64,000 nt of DNA, from the NCBI GenBank assembly GCA_002786025.1, contig NHNW01000073.1:1-64000 (forward strand). The letters are read 5' to 3'. Position 1 is the stretch's first letter. Every line of letters begins with the position of its first letter. The notes under the pieces were generated by a model. It was not told where the DNA came from and ran no database searches. It was given only the letters and a program-made list of their open reading frames with translations. Of the stretch, positions 48,290 through 59,502 are shown one piece after another. A program made the translations under genes and the position numbers. This DNA comes from Zasmidium citrigriseum (lineage: Eukaryota; Ascomycota; Dothideomycetes; Mycosphaerellales; Mycosphaerellaceae).

Positions 48290-50059
48290 CTAATTCTCCG
48301 GCACCTCCAACAACTGATACCTCTCCCCCCTCCCCTCAAGCGCATCCTCAAGTCTCTTCATACAAGCCAAAACCTTCTCCTCCTCCAACCGCCTCCCAAC
48401 AACCTGCACAGCAACCGGAAGACCCGCCATCTTAATCGCATCATAATGCTTATACGCACCCCTCGCCACTCCGTTCATCTTATTAACCTTCACACTCGGG
48501 GACAGCATATCCTTCGCCGGGTCGACTTTCGCGACAGGAAGGATACCACAGGTGTAATCCAGGAGGTTGAAGAGGAAAGTGTAGCCGCAGGAGGCGGCGG
48601 CGTCTTTCATGCCATTGTGAGGACAGGCGGGTGTAGCGTTGGGTGGCGTGAGGATGAAGTCCATTCCATCGCCAAAGGAGCCGAAGCTGTTCCACCATTC
48701 GAAGAATTTCGCTCGGTAGAGTTCGCGTTTCGCGGTCCATTTCCAGTTCTCGAAAGCGGACTTTTCGTGCCAGTGTTCAAGGAGGCCGGCCCAGATCGTA
48801 TCCCGCTTGATGTATTTGACGTATGCCCAGTAGAACCATTTGATGAAGCGCGGAAGACGCATGTAGCGGCCAAACTCACGAGCTCCAGCATCGTCCGTCT
48901 CGCCTGTGCGGAAGTAGGAGCGGAAAGTACGGGTGCCATCGGCGTTGAGGAGGTTGCTGGCGATAACCATGGCTTCGTAGGGGCTGGGAGGGGCGACGTC
49001 GAAGACCTCGTGGCCTTGGGCTTTGAGGGCGTCGACGGCCATGTCGAGGGCACGAGCACAAGCGGGAGCTGGGTCAACGACTTGATCGGTGCGCATGACT
49101 CCAATTTTGAGCTGCTTCTTGTCCGAGTAAGAGTTCTCGACGTCGGTTCGCCAGGGGATGGGGTGGACGGAGGGGTCGTATTTCCAGGGTTGCATTTGGA
49201 TGAAAGACCGGGTGAAGTAGGTGAGGTCGAGGAGCGTGCGAGCCATGGGGGAGAAGACGGAGGGGATTCCTTCTTGGCCGGGCATGGAGGTGTTTACGCC
49301 TAGTTTTGGCCATCGACCAGTGCTGCAGCGGAGACTGTAGCAGCCGGAGTAGTGGGCGGGAGCACGAACAGAGCCGGCCACATCTGAGCCAATGCCTATC
49401 CTGCTTCCACCAAAGGCCAGAATGGCACCTTCACCGCCAGTGCTGCCTCCCGGAGAGTACTTCGCGTTGTGCGGGTTGACCGCCCGGCCCCAGACATCAT
49501 TGAAGCTCTCAAAACTCAGCAGCGTCACAGGAAGCTGCGTCTTGACAAAAGGCACCGCTCCAGCATCCTTCAGCATGCGAACAATAGCCCCATCAGTCAA
49601 AGCCGGCTTGCCGGTATTGCACGAGTATCCCACACTGCTATCAAATCCTCCCACCTGAATACTGTCCTTCAAACTGACCGACAGACCAGCAAGAGGTCCC
49701 TTCAAATTGATATCGCCATTGTCAATCCATGCCTGAGCTTCCTTGACCATCACCTCGGTGACACAGTTGGTCTTCTCTTGCGCCTTGACAGCGACTTTGC
49801 TGTAGGCCCGCAGGACATCGCTCGCGGTGGTCTTGTTGTTCTGGACATCTTGCACGAGCTGGTCGATGGGTTCGTTTAGGATTTCTTTGTCTTGCGGGGA
49901 GAGTGGGTAGAGGTATGGTTTTGGGAGGGTCGCGATGCGCTCGGCACGCTCATCTTGCTTTCGCTTGCTGTAGTGATCCTGTTAGTATGGCGATGTTTAC
50001 TTGTATAAACACATCCCGTCTTTCAGCGTGGGATAGTGTGGGGAGTTGGGCCGTACCAT
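48290..50059 (-). CDS. Amidase-signature enzyme
   Basis: Hydrolyses a carboxamide to acid and ammonia. The main exon (49,967-48,290) encodes about 558 residues. A proposed first exon (50,059-50,001) reaches it through a 33-bp intron, shorter than usual, so the N-terminus is uncertain. Residue numbers here assume a 578-residue product. The Ser-cisSer-Lys triad is complete: Lys 120 in SLKDS, Ser 195 in PGGSTGGE and Ser 219 in DVAGSVR. The usual second Ser of the GGSS motif is Thr. There is no signal peptide, so the enzyme is probably cytosolic. It resembles fungal acetamidase and fatty-acid-amide-hydrolase-like enzymes, but the substrate is not predictable. An acceptor at 49,968 with a CTAAC branch point supports the exon join. 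Confidence 0.88.
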
Positions 50060-52089
50060 GCCGCGCGATGCTCGAAGTAATCGAAGGGTGGGAGCATTTC
50101 TGCCGGAGCTGGCCCGCTGCCTTGTCGTCGTCGTTTCGGATTGTTGCTGCTTCTGCTGTGGTTTCAAGAGGAGGCAGAGCTGGTCATTATGTTTGCTCCC
50201 ACCGCTCGCCCGCCCACTGCTTCCTCACTGATAGCGGGGTGTCACCCGCGCCTTGCCCAACCTCGTCCAGCGCTCGCCGAAGATAGCGCCTCCCATGCCT
50301 CGATAGGGCAGCTGCATCCGGCCGACGCGAGATGCACGCCCGAGGACCGCCTTTGCCATTGACCCAGTCATCATCATCAATTCAGGAACTGGCTGCATAT
50401 CACGCGGGCGTGAGAGCCTTCATCATGTTCGTCGCGAGGCGTCCTTGGCCGATGTTCGAAGTTCGGGTTCGTTGCGACTGGCCGAAGAGAAGAGCGAGGG
50501 ATCGAGGACATTGCATGAGCTCAAAAGTAGGACGGCATCTCTACCGCCATCTGAAGGAAAGAAGTGCAAAGAGGTATACATCCTGCGCAGATGGTAGGCG
50601 GAAAGAGGTAGGTCATGGCCAGATCCCATACTTATCGCAGTCTCCATCTATTGGAACAGCCTGGACGACAACAGCGCCGTTCTCATGTCCGCCGGAGAAT
50701 CTACCACTCAAATGGCAATGGAAAGAGTGTAGGAACATATGAAGAGCCATGCATGGCTGCCATGCCGTCACTACCATCCACATTCAGCGGAGGTCAACAG
50801 GCTCTGAAAGAATCCGAACGACGGGATCAGGAGTATCATACTCGCAAGAGATGTGGACAGGGCTACAAGCGAGTCGATGCTGTCATCCCAAATGTTGGCT
50901 GTTCATACCCGGTGGAGAATGAAGATGCACATCGACAATGCCGACTCTGCATGGCAATCGCTTCCGAGATGCCTGAACCGCAGGTCCAGCACGTCTGCTA
51001 CGCTTCCTTCACTTGTCCGTCATATGCATAGCCTTTGATCCAGTTCACGAAGACGACCGCTCGGAGTCCGAGGATGCCCAGGTCCGCCGGGAAAGGGGTC
51101 AGCATTCAAGCTCGGGTACTTGTCGTTCCATGTCCTGGTCAAGATTGCCTGCGTTCGCATCAATGAGATAGCATGCTGGACTCTGCACGGCAAGAGGACG
51201 GATGCGGCCGGCATAACACGGATGTCAAGCTCTCGTGGCTTGAATATACCACCAGCGACAGCAACAGTTGGCGTGGAAGAGATCGAGAAGGGTAATGGAG
51301 CCGGAGTATTCAAGACCGTGCCGTTGACGACCATGCCCGGTATATCAAGCAGGCATGAAGTTAGTCGGTATGTCCTCTCCAATGGCGGCCATCTGTGGCG
51401 CTGCTGGAGGAGGTTAATCAGTCCTGTTGGTGAGCAATGTGTCGAGGATGCTGGGCTGGCAGCTGCCAAAAGTATATACAATTGCCGTAGGTCAAATAGA
51501 AGAAGTATAGCGAGGTCTGGAACACCAATAGGCATTCCTTAGTGTCACATATCATCGAGATCTTGCTTCTCCCGGAATGCGGCAATTGAGATGGAATGAT
51601 AAGCATTTGCGAAGCTTTGTGACAAGCATCATGCACGACCACGGACGAGGGGTGTGGCGGAGGGAGTGACGCCTCATCCCGAGACGCGTAATAGACACTT
51701 TCCACCACAACCACACGCTCTTTTGACTGCATCTTCCCAGAGGAGACGAACAGAATCCTCTCGAGCGCATTCCAGGCCACTTGAAGCAGGAGAACTTCAC
51801 AGCGCGAGGCATTTCGACCCCGAATCTCAAGAATCTTGCCGCCCATCTGTCTCCATCTTCACGCCTCCTACCCGCCCATCGGACTTCGGATAGCTCCATC
51901 AGCACTTCCCGTAGCGCTGTCTCTATACAGCATGTGGAAGTGAAAGGTTCAAGGAGGCGCTTTTGGGACGAAACCACCTATCTATACTTTTCTCACGAGC
52001 TGACGTGGCCGGCGGACGGGTCTCTTTCGCAGATGCATCTGCGCGGGCGTTGGGGGATTTGAGCTTTTTTGAGGGAGAGTGAGAGTGAG
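50060..52089. other. 2-kb gap, no gene recognised
   Basis: Non-RIP DNA with overlapping open frames of up to 170 codons on both strands, none of which resembles a known protein. Frames switch often and no splice model yields a convincing product. The right end should contain the LicD gene promoter and the left end the amidase promoter. Confidence 0.5.
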
Positions 52090-52098
52090 TATATATAT
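52090..52098 (+). promoter_or_regulatory. TATA-like element upstream of the LicD gene
   Basis: TATATATAT lies 73-81 bp upstream of the start codon at 52,171, a usual place for a fungal core promoter element. It rests on sequence alone. Confidence 0.35.
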
Positions 52099-52170
52099 CT
52101 GAGCGAAGGACTGCGTATTTGATCTGGAGCATACTGGACGGCCATCTGATTTGAGCGATTTTCCGGCATC

Positions 52171-53019
52171 ATGCGACTTCCTTTCGGCGCGCTGCTATGC
52201 GCTTTCCTTTCCATCCAACGACAGACATACGCCATCCCGATGGCAGACTTCGAGAGCGTACGGACTCGCCTAGACCACTCATACGTCAACCCAGAAGAGG
52301 ACCATCCGTACAAGTACTTCCACGAATCAACCTTCCACCCCCACTACGACGGCCGCTTCGCAGACCGGATCCTCAAATACGATGAGCAACAGGCCCACCT
52401 CAAAGCCCTCATCCAGACTTACCTCTCCACCATGAATAGCATCGGCGCGGAGACTTGGCTTATGCACGGGACTCTACTCGGCTGGTACTGGAACCGCAAG
52501 ATCATGCCCTGGGATTCGGATCTGGATGTCATGGTTTCGGAGCGTTCGCTGCATTTTCTCGCGAGTTATCATAATATGACGATGCATAGATTTAGACTTC
52601 CCGGACAGAAAAGAACGAGGAGTTATCTCCTGGAAATCAACCCCCACTACGCCGAGGACGAAGTCGACGAGGAAAATCGCATCGACGCTCGCTGGATCGA
52701 CACAGAAATCGGCCTTTTCATCGACATCACCACCCTACGCAGGAACAGGACTGCGGAGGCAGATGGTGAGGAGGATGTCATGATGGTGAAAGACAAGCAT
52801 CACTATATGTTTGATGATATTTATCCTTTGCGGGAGAGCGTGTTTGAGGGGATCCCGGCGTGGATTCCGTATGCTTATCCGGAGATTTTGAGTGAGGAGT
52901 ATGGGAGTGAGGCGCTTTCGGGGACCGATCATGCGCATCATCGGTTTGATGGGGAGAGGGGGAAGTGGTTGCCGCAGAAGATACTGAATTCGAAGTTTGA
53001 TGATGAGGATGAGGGGTGA
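52171..53019 (+). CDS. LicD-family nucleotidyltransferase-like protein
   Basis: Intronless, 282 residues. LicD/fukutin-family proteins transfer phosphorylated groups (phosphocholine, ribitol-phosphate or mannosyl-phosphate) onto glycans; fungal members are related to Mnn4-type regulators of mannosylphosphate transfer. The hallmark block WLMHGTLLGWYWNRKIMPWD is at residues 96-115, followed by SDLDVMV, so the metal-binding Asp 115, 117 and 119 are present. A hydrophobic N-terminus (MRLPFGALLCAFLSI) is a likely signal peptide or anchor, which places it in the secretory path. A second conserved stretch, WIDTEIGLFIDITTL, follows. It is a short, single-domain member with a Glu/Asp-rich end. The stop lies 13 bp from the stop of the convergent F-box-like gene. 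Confidence 0.9.
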   Translation: MRLPFGALLCAFLSIQRQTYAIPMADFESVRTRLDHSYVNPEEDHPYKYFHESTFHPHYDGRFADRILKYDEQQAHLKALIQTYLSTMNSIGAETWLMHGTLLGWYWNRKIMPWDSDLDVMVSERSLHFLASYHNMTMHRFRLPGQKRTRSYLLEINPHYAEDEVDEENRIDARWIDTEIGLFIDITTLRRNRTAEADGEEDVMMVKDKHHYMFDDIYPLRESVFEGIPAWIPYAYPEILSEEYGSEALSGTDHAHHRFDGERGKWLPQKILNSKFDDEDEG

Positions 53020-53032
53020 AGATCGTTCTGCA

Positions 53033-53713
53033 TTACGCTCTGGATTCCACCAAAGGTCGACTGTCGATTTGATACGAGTTCCATTCCTCGGATGCGCAAC
53101 AAACGCAAAAGCAACCGACAGCACGCTCACACGCTGCCTCCAAATCGACCACTCTCACGTCTGCCGCCTGCCTGTCCTCCCGACCGCAAAGCTCAACAAT
53201 CCTCTCCCAATCACTCTCGATCAACTCCTGCCAAACTCTCAACCTCGCCCTCTCCGCTAAATACACGAAGTAATTACACCCGACCCCCGGATCGTCCAAC
53301 GCCCTCGAGACAACTCTCCACGAGATTTGGTCCCGCCGCATTCCCCTTTCCGCGAACACCTTGGCCAAAATCACCCATGCACCGCGCCTCACAAGCTGCG
53401 GCTCTGCCGGCTGGTTCTCGCTGCTGGATAAGTGGTACTCGATCTCAAGACGGGGAATTGCTTGGAGTTTCTCTCGATCCAGGGAGGTGAGGCGGGCTGC
53501 AAAGAGGGCGCTCTGGTCTGGAGGGATGCTGAGGATGAAGGTGTTGAGACTGTAATACAGGAGAAGGGACTCTGCGCGCAATTTTCGGCAAGTCCTTGCT
53601 AATGCGGGTTCGGGGCTCGTGAGATCGAGCGCTGTGGGTGATGTGAGGGCGTATTCGTAGATGAGGTTGCGCAGTTCCGGGCTCAGGTTGAGGAGGCGCG
53701 AGGTTGTGGACAT
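53033..53713 (-). CDS. F-box-like (2EXR-type) hypothetical protein
   Basis: 226 residues, no intron. The N-terminus carries LLNLSPELRNLIYEYALTSP, the helix-rich motif of a very large fungal family usually described as F-box-like. It is followed by a LARTCRKLRAESLLLYYSLNTF block that commonly accompanies it. Members are thought to recognise partners for ubiquitin ligases, but most are untested. The C-terminal part holds a cluster of Cys (CFCVCC). The start at 53,713 is chosen because the motif begins directly after it; an in-frame ATG at 53,848 would add a 45-residue extension of low-complexity character. No direct functional evidence exists for this gene. Confidence 0.75.
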   Translation of the reverse strand: MSTTSRLLNLSPELRNLIYEYALTSPTALDLTSPEPALARTCRKLRAESLLLYYSLNTFILSIPPDQSALFAARLTSLDREKLQAIPRLEIEYHLSSSENQPAEPQLVRRGAWVILAKVFAERGMRRDQISWRVVSRALDDPGVGCNYFVYLAERARLRVWQELIESDWERIVELCGREDRQAADVRVVDLEAACERAVGCFCVCCASEEWNSYQIDSRPLVESRA

Positions 53714-53849
53714 CTTGGCCGATGTTCCAGTGTGATGGTGGCGCAGTCGTGCGTTTATGAGAAGAGTGAAGGGGAGTGCGAATTGGGTGAAGAGGTGTTG
53801 TTTGTGTGAACTTGCCGGCCAAGATTCGAAAGCCGACGGGGACATCAAG

Positions 53850-55187
53850 GTTCACGGGGCGGAATCAATTCCAAGACGACCTTGGTGTACACCTCTCTCC
53901 ATGGCGACAAGTCGTGCACAATGGTCGATCAGACGCAAGAGTCGCATGGTCAAACTGCTGAGTTGAGGGAGAGAGAGAGATTCTTACCGAGTTTGAGAAC
54001 TCGGCCTTGCTGTTGTTGTGTTCTAGGGCAGCAGCTTCAACCTAACCGGAACCCTCAGTGCTACAACATCTCCGCCGCCGCCAGTGTGATCTCCGCGGAT
54101 TCTTTTCCTACGCACGTTGCCCGCTCTTGAATCACCCGCGACTCGCTGTTCTCTCGTTCCAAATGGTTGAAGCTAAGCCAACGACGAGGATCGTGGACAC
54201 TGGAAACGTGCGGGTGTTGCGGAGAGTGAAGTAGCCAGGTCTAGAAAGTATATCTTGGATGTTGATGTCGAACGGTAGGGCCGGCAGACTGTACACACAG
54301 AATGATGAGGAGGTTGGAGGTGCGCGACTAGGAACCCGGACCGAGATTCAGGCATGGCTTTAGGAGCGAGAAGATGTAAGACATACCACCACGATGGATT
54401 CTTGGCGCTGTCTAACTGTGAAGAGCAGGTCATGAACGTTATGTCCGGTGGTATAGTCGTCCGCAGGTTGATGGAGAAATCGATGGTCTCTCCTTTCCCC
54501 GCCTCGATCCCAAGCAACCAACACCGCAGCCGTTGATGCCAATGCTGCTTGCCAGGCATTATCCCTCCCGATCATGTTAGTGATCACGAATCTTCGAGTC
54601 CCGTCCGGTCCCATGGAATTGGAGAACGATGGACACCGCGATAACAGAGGAATGGTTCGAGCTGGGTACTCCGCAGTCGAAGCATACTAAGTCGTACCAA
54701 GCCGCCGGACTCCAGGCCCGAGGGAACGGCCAAGACACCCTATTTGGACTTGGGTCGTTCGCCCAGGAGCACCACTTAGACGACATCGTCTCAATACGGA
54801 AAATGCCATTCCACGTGGGCTTGGCTTTCAGTAGCCTCAGGACAGAACTGCGCCAGACCGTGAACCGAGTGCTCTTTGGGCTATCCCTCCGGCTATGGTG
54901 ACATTGCTGGGGCTGGATATGGCCAGATCCTATGGATCGCGGATCTAGAGACAGCGCATACTACTTGGCAGCTGTCAGTCTATTGAATGCAGGTCTCAGG
55001 TGCGAGGAATTATGGTGGTGGAGCAGTCGAACAACATTGCCCGCGTGATCATATTGATGGTCGAAGAGAGGGAGGATAAATACCAAGTGGGAGCTGCTGG
55101 ATGGGAAGCAGACTCAACATCTTCATCCGCTCTTCCTTCCAATCCACAACATCATCTTCTGAAAAGCATATCCGATCACCTTCGACA
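53850..55187. other. 1.3-kb gap, no gene recognised
   Basis: Normal-composition DNA. An open frame at 54,629-54,901 (+) has no family resemblance and no splice context. The last 200 bp should contain the promoter of the small secreted protein gene; I see no clear TATA box. Confidence 0.5.
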
Positions 55188-55711
55188 ATGAAGTTCTTCA
55201 ACATCCTCACCCTTCTCCCACTCGCCCTCGTGGCCGCCCTACCAGCAATCGATATCAACGCGAAGGTCGCCGGTACCTCCATCTCAGCCGACCTCCCTGA
55301 TATCGATGGCCTTGCTGTCCTTTCGAACCTTATACAGTCTGGTACTGCATACCCATGTCAACGCAAAAGACTTCAGTACTGACCGCTCTCAAGGCAAAAT
55401 CCACCTCACCTCCGACGACGACGACGAAGAAATCTCCACCCGCTCCCTCTCCGCCCGCGCCAACGTCCCAGGTCTTCACTGCGGCTACACCCGAGCAGCA
55501 CTGTGTGCTTTGAATGCTGGAGGCGTTGTTGCGCAGTGTATTTGGGCGGTCATTGACCAGGGGATTGATGTTGGTGCTGATGGACGGTGTGTTGCTGCTG
55601 TTGGGGGGTTTACGACGAATTTTGTAAGTGTTGTCTTGGTGAATGGTTGTGAGTAAGGTGCTGACGGTGGGGATGTAGCCGAATGATTGTAGGCTTTGCT
55701 TGGGGTTGTGA
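55188..55711 (+). CDS. Small secreted six-cysteine protein
   Basis: 138 residues from exons 55,188-55,341, 55,394-55,623 and 55,679-55,711. The first intron (52 bp) has branch point TACTGAC 10 bp before its acceptor. The second has a GTAAGT donor and a GCTGAC branch point, and splicing it adds the fifth and sixth Cys. The N-terminus (MKFFNILTLLPLALVAALPA) is a strong signal peptide. Next comes a propeptide-like region with an acidic run (SDDDDEE) and STRSLSAR, a possible proteolytic processing site. All six Cys (81, 89, 100, 117, 132, 135) are in the last 58 residues, which are Gly/Ala/Val-rich. This is the layout of an effector or of a cysteine-stabilised antimicrobial-type peptide. I do not recognise the family and claim no activity. 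Confidence 0.75.
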
Positions 55712-56085
55712 TGCCCGTGTTGAGCGGGCATTGACTCTATGAGTGTGATGTTGGATATGATTATGATAGGTTACGAATCACTTTCAAGGACATTCGTTGA
55801 AGACTCAGTCTCTGGCCACTTGCATTCTGTACCAAGTCCGCTATGGCTGCATGATTGGACCGTGTGCTACGAAACACGATTCAACTGGTGAGGCAAGCGT
55901 TGCAAAGAAATTAATCTCGCGCATATCGTGAGAGAAACACTTGCATACGAATTCTACGTGGAGAAAGTACGGTCGGCCTTGAGTAGCTTTACAGACAGGA
56001 CAGTGAGGTCATGCCTAGATCACCGTAAGATCGTAAGCCCCTGCGCAGATGAATTAACCGTCGACTCGAATTGCTCGCGAGGACG
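55712..56085. other. Convergent 3' region between two genes
   Basis: 374 bp between the stop codons of the secreted-protein gene and the SNF2 gene. The minus-strand frame of the SNF2 gene stays open as far as 55,989 if its last intron is not spliced. I see no other feature. Confidence 0.6.
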
Positions 56086-59000
56086 TCAACTCCGGCCCTA
56101 AGTAACAAAAGCAGCCTGATGGGATTGATCAGCAACCTTTGAATGGCAACTTGGAAGTAGGAAATGCTTACATCCAGACGACTGTCCGCTTTAGCGGTCA
56201 TGTCATCGCTGCGATGCTCAAAGCCTCCCGCGGCAATTCGCATCTTGCGTTTCTGGTAGCCTTGGACTAGCTGAGTCCTGTCAGTTCTGAACGGCGAGCA
56301 TACTCGTGAGAAGTTGAGCGTACCCTCTCGATGCTGTTTTCCACAATATATCTGATGACTGTGGCATTCTTCATCTGACCCAGACGCACAGCTCGGCCAA
56401 CGGCTTGATCTTCCACAGCCGGGTTCCACTGAGGCTCAAGGAGGTGAATGCGAGATGCTGCTGTAATATCAAGTCTTAACAACGTCAGATCCTTGGCTGC
56501 TAAGACGAGATTGTAGTATTGCTCACCCTAAAGTCCCAGTGCCCATCGTTATCAAGAGCGTCGAGATGGACGGATCGAAAGTGAATTGATTCAACATGGC
56601 AGACCGTTCCGTTCGAGGAGTCTTGCCGTCTATCTGCACATGTCTGATTCCTCTTTCGCGGCATAACGTGGAGGCGATATCAAGTGTCTTCTTCCACTCT
56701 GAGAAGACGACGCTGGATCTTGTGTTAGTGTGTGTTTACAAATTTGAGTAGACGGGGCTACCTTTTCTCAGGCGTCTCTGAATTTTGTGATGCAAGAAGG
56801 TCATGTGTCAGAGCATCGAGCTTGCTTGAGTGCTGTATGGAGGAGCGTGCTGTTTCTTGGTTCTCTGCGCTGCTCTGGAGGAACCCTGGCTCCGTGAACT
56901 GATCGCAGACTGGGCACTGGTATGCGGCGACTTCTCCAGGGCTCTCCGCAAGGTCATCGTAGCAGTCACGACATAGTACGTGCGAGCATTGGCCGAGGAT
57001 ACTGGAGGTAAAATCCTCAGATTGGTCGACCGTTGCGATGGCAGAGTTGCAAACGTGGCAGAAGACCTCTTCTCTTTCACCCAACAACGTAAGCTCTTCG
57101 TCCGCATCGAGTACTTGATTCGGGACTTCAATATCTTCAGGAGTGAAAGTCCCTTGGTTACAGAAAATCCGTAGCTCCAGAAAGACCTTGAGTATGGTAT
57201 TCGCAGCACTCCCCACAGCTCGTCCGGCCACTACACGGTCGATTGCTTCCCTGGTCTTTGTCACGATCTTCTGGTATTGCACCTGCTCTGCTGTGGATAA
57301 CGTAATTCTCTTCTCCAAAAGGTTCGGCTGTGCAATACCCAACATTGCCCTAGTCCGTCGGAGGCACAAAGGTCTCAATGTCTCTTTAAGAACCGCATAC
57401 CCTCGCTGTATGTCCTTTTTAATAATTTTCGCTACATGCTGCTGGAAGCGTTTGCTGTCTCCAAGTACTGGTACCCTGCAGAAGGCGAGAAGTGCGGCAA
57501 GATCGTCAATTTTATCACAAATTGGTGTTGCCGTAAGACACCAATGATGACCTCCATCGATCGCCGTGACAGCTTGGAAGAGTTTGGTCCGTCGTGTTCG
57601 GATGGTATGTGCTATGCCCAATGTCAGTACGTCTCCACTGTGCACGCTTGCTCGATATCGAACCTTCGTCGAGAATGATCCGAAAGAACTTCACGTGGTA
57701 TAGCACTTCTCTCCCGATCGTGCGAAACTCGGTGCCGATGGTGCCATAGGTTGTAAGAACGATATCGTAGTCGAGAAGCTCCGAGGCCTCGCGAACTCGC
57801 TCATGCCCGTGATATCTCGCTATCTTCAAAGTTCCTTTGCCCGTGTGCCTGACGTGAGTCAGTAATCTATTGACATAAAAGGATTGGCTCACCTACCTTT
57901 CGAGCTCCTTTGTCCAGGAGTCCATGAGCTCTGAATGACATGTCAGCATTGACTAGAGGTCAATATCGACGTTCTACTTACGAGTCGACGGCACAACGAC
58001 AAGTGTAGCTCCACTCCGCAACGCTTCACCCTCGTGGCCAATGTATTTCGGTGTCATCTGAGCAAAATGCCTTGCACGGTCGAGAGAAGAGGCAATCAGC
58101 AAGATGCTTGTCAAAGTCTTCCCAAGACCCATGTCATCAGCCAAAATACCACCCTGTGGCTCCGGCTGTGGCTGGTATTCCTCGTCTCCTGTGACGGTAT
58201 GACGGTACCTAGTCTGATGTGAGCGCGGACAAAATTCGACTGGCGACGTAAAAACGCACACTGGCACTCCATCTTCATTCCTATCAAGTTGCCAGTATCG
58301 TAACTCGGTATCCATCAGTGTACCACCAAGCTCGCGCTTGCACATAAAATCGAGCGCCTCTCTTTGATGGCTGTCGAACGTGACATCAGCATCTAGCATC
58401 ATTACAACGAGAATTGACTTACGGCATTGCTGTTGTCGTGACCACATCTCTATCTACTTCCTCCACTCTGGTCGCATCGAAGTTGTGCTGCTGAGGAAGG
58501 TCGTCAAGTACCACGTTCCAGTCCGTGTTGTCTTTCTGTTTGCTAGTCCCATGCGTGAGATCCATCTCAAGTTCTTGGAACCAAATATCGATCTGCTCGA
58601 CATCGTTCAGATCCATCAGGTGCGGATTAGAGTACCCAATCGTGTTGTCGGGGCAGCGAGGATCTTGCAGGTAGACGCCGTGCTTCGACAGTATCGCACC
58701 GACCTTCTCCCCCATGTCTTCAGGGCCCAGGACATTTGCATCGATATGTAATGTTGACAGAGGCTGACTCTGAGTCTCATCGTGAAGAAAGGATTGAAGC
58801 ACCTCGCGCTTTGCAAGCAATCGTAGTTCCACCCCGAAATTGAAGACTTCTAGCAAGACGAACGTCGCTTTCGAGTCCATATATGCCAAGTCCAGGCATG
58901 TATCTGTTCCAACAACAAGTCTACCGCGCCTCACCACCAGTTGTAGTGGTACATAGGCCGAGTCTTGCTCATCGTCGGAAAGGTCCAGCTCCGGGGCGTG

Positions 59001-59502
59001 CTCAGAATTGTTCAGACGCTGGCACTTGATCTGAGGGACCTGCTTGGGAGTCAGCAAATCTTCCAGGCCACAATGGCCTACTTACCATTCCAAAGCATAT
59101 CAATGGCGAGACTGCTTCCGGACTAGGCGTTCCTTCGTATGGTGTGTCACCAGGTGTGCTTCCATTAGGTGAGATCGCCGGGACGAAGAGGCCATTCGAA
59201 CCAGCGTCTTCATCTTGGACGTCCTCAGGTATATCGTTCTCGCCATTCGAAGGCATCCGATGGCTTCGGATACCTCTTAGTGCATGAATACATGTATCCT
59301 CGATCTTAAAATCGTTGACATCACTTGGCGTGTCGTGTTGAAAAGATGTCGTCGTGTCAAGCTCCACAGGGTATCGCGGACCGTGGTCGCCGTTGCCAAG
59401 CCTTTCCGCCGAATCAGTTCTGCTTCCATCTCTTTGCCGACGCTGTTCAGTCTCATCTCCACTCTCAAAATGAGTCAAAACATCTTCGTATGGCCGCTCC
59501 AT
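56086..59502 (-). CDS. SNF2-family ATPase with RING finger (RAD5/RAD16-like)
   Basis: Nuclear DNA-dependent ATPase, likely acting in repair or chromatin remodelling with E3 ligase activity. Exons are 59,502-59,086, 59,039-58,423, 58,370-58,260, 58,208-57,982, 57,930-57,897, 57,848-57,664, 57,611-56,762, 56,718-56,527, 56,474-56,324, 56,270-56,172 and probably 56,097-56,086, about 964 residues. The first 340 residues are acidic and unknown. The helicase core has the Walker A block ILADDMGLGKT (403-413), DEAH (529-532, split by an intron) and QAVGRAVRLGQ (901-911). A C3HC4 RING (C715, C718, C739, H741, C744, C747, C763, C766) sits between the two lobes, as in RAD5 and RAD16. No HIRAN domain is visible. 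The last intron is uncertain: reading through it gives a different tail ending at 55,989. Confidence 0.9.

Noticed and set aside
50423..51540. Minus-strand stretch containing HSFHCHLSG, which recalls a multicopper oxidase copper motif
   Set aside because: The other three copper signatures are absent, frames change often and no splice model joins them. One HCH string is not enough to call a laccase relic.
54629..54901. Plus-strand frame of 90 codons as a small gene
   Set aside because: No signal peptide, motif, intron or promoter feature, and a composition like the neighbouring non-coding DNA.
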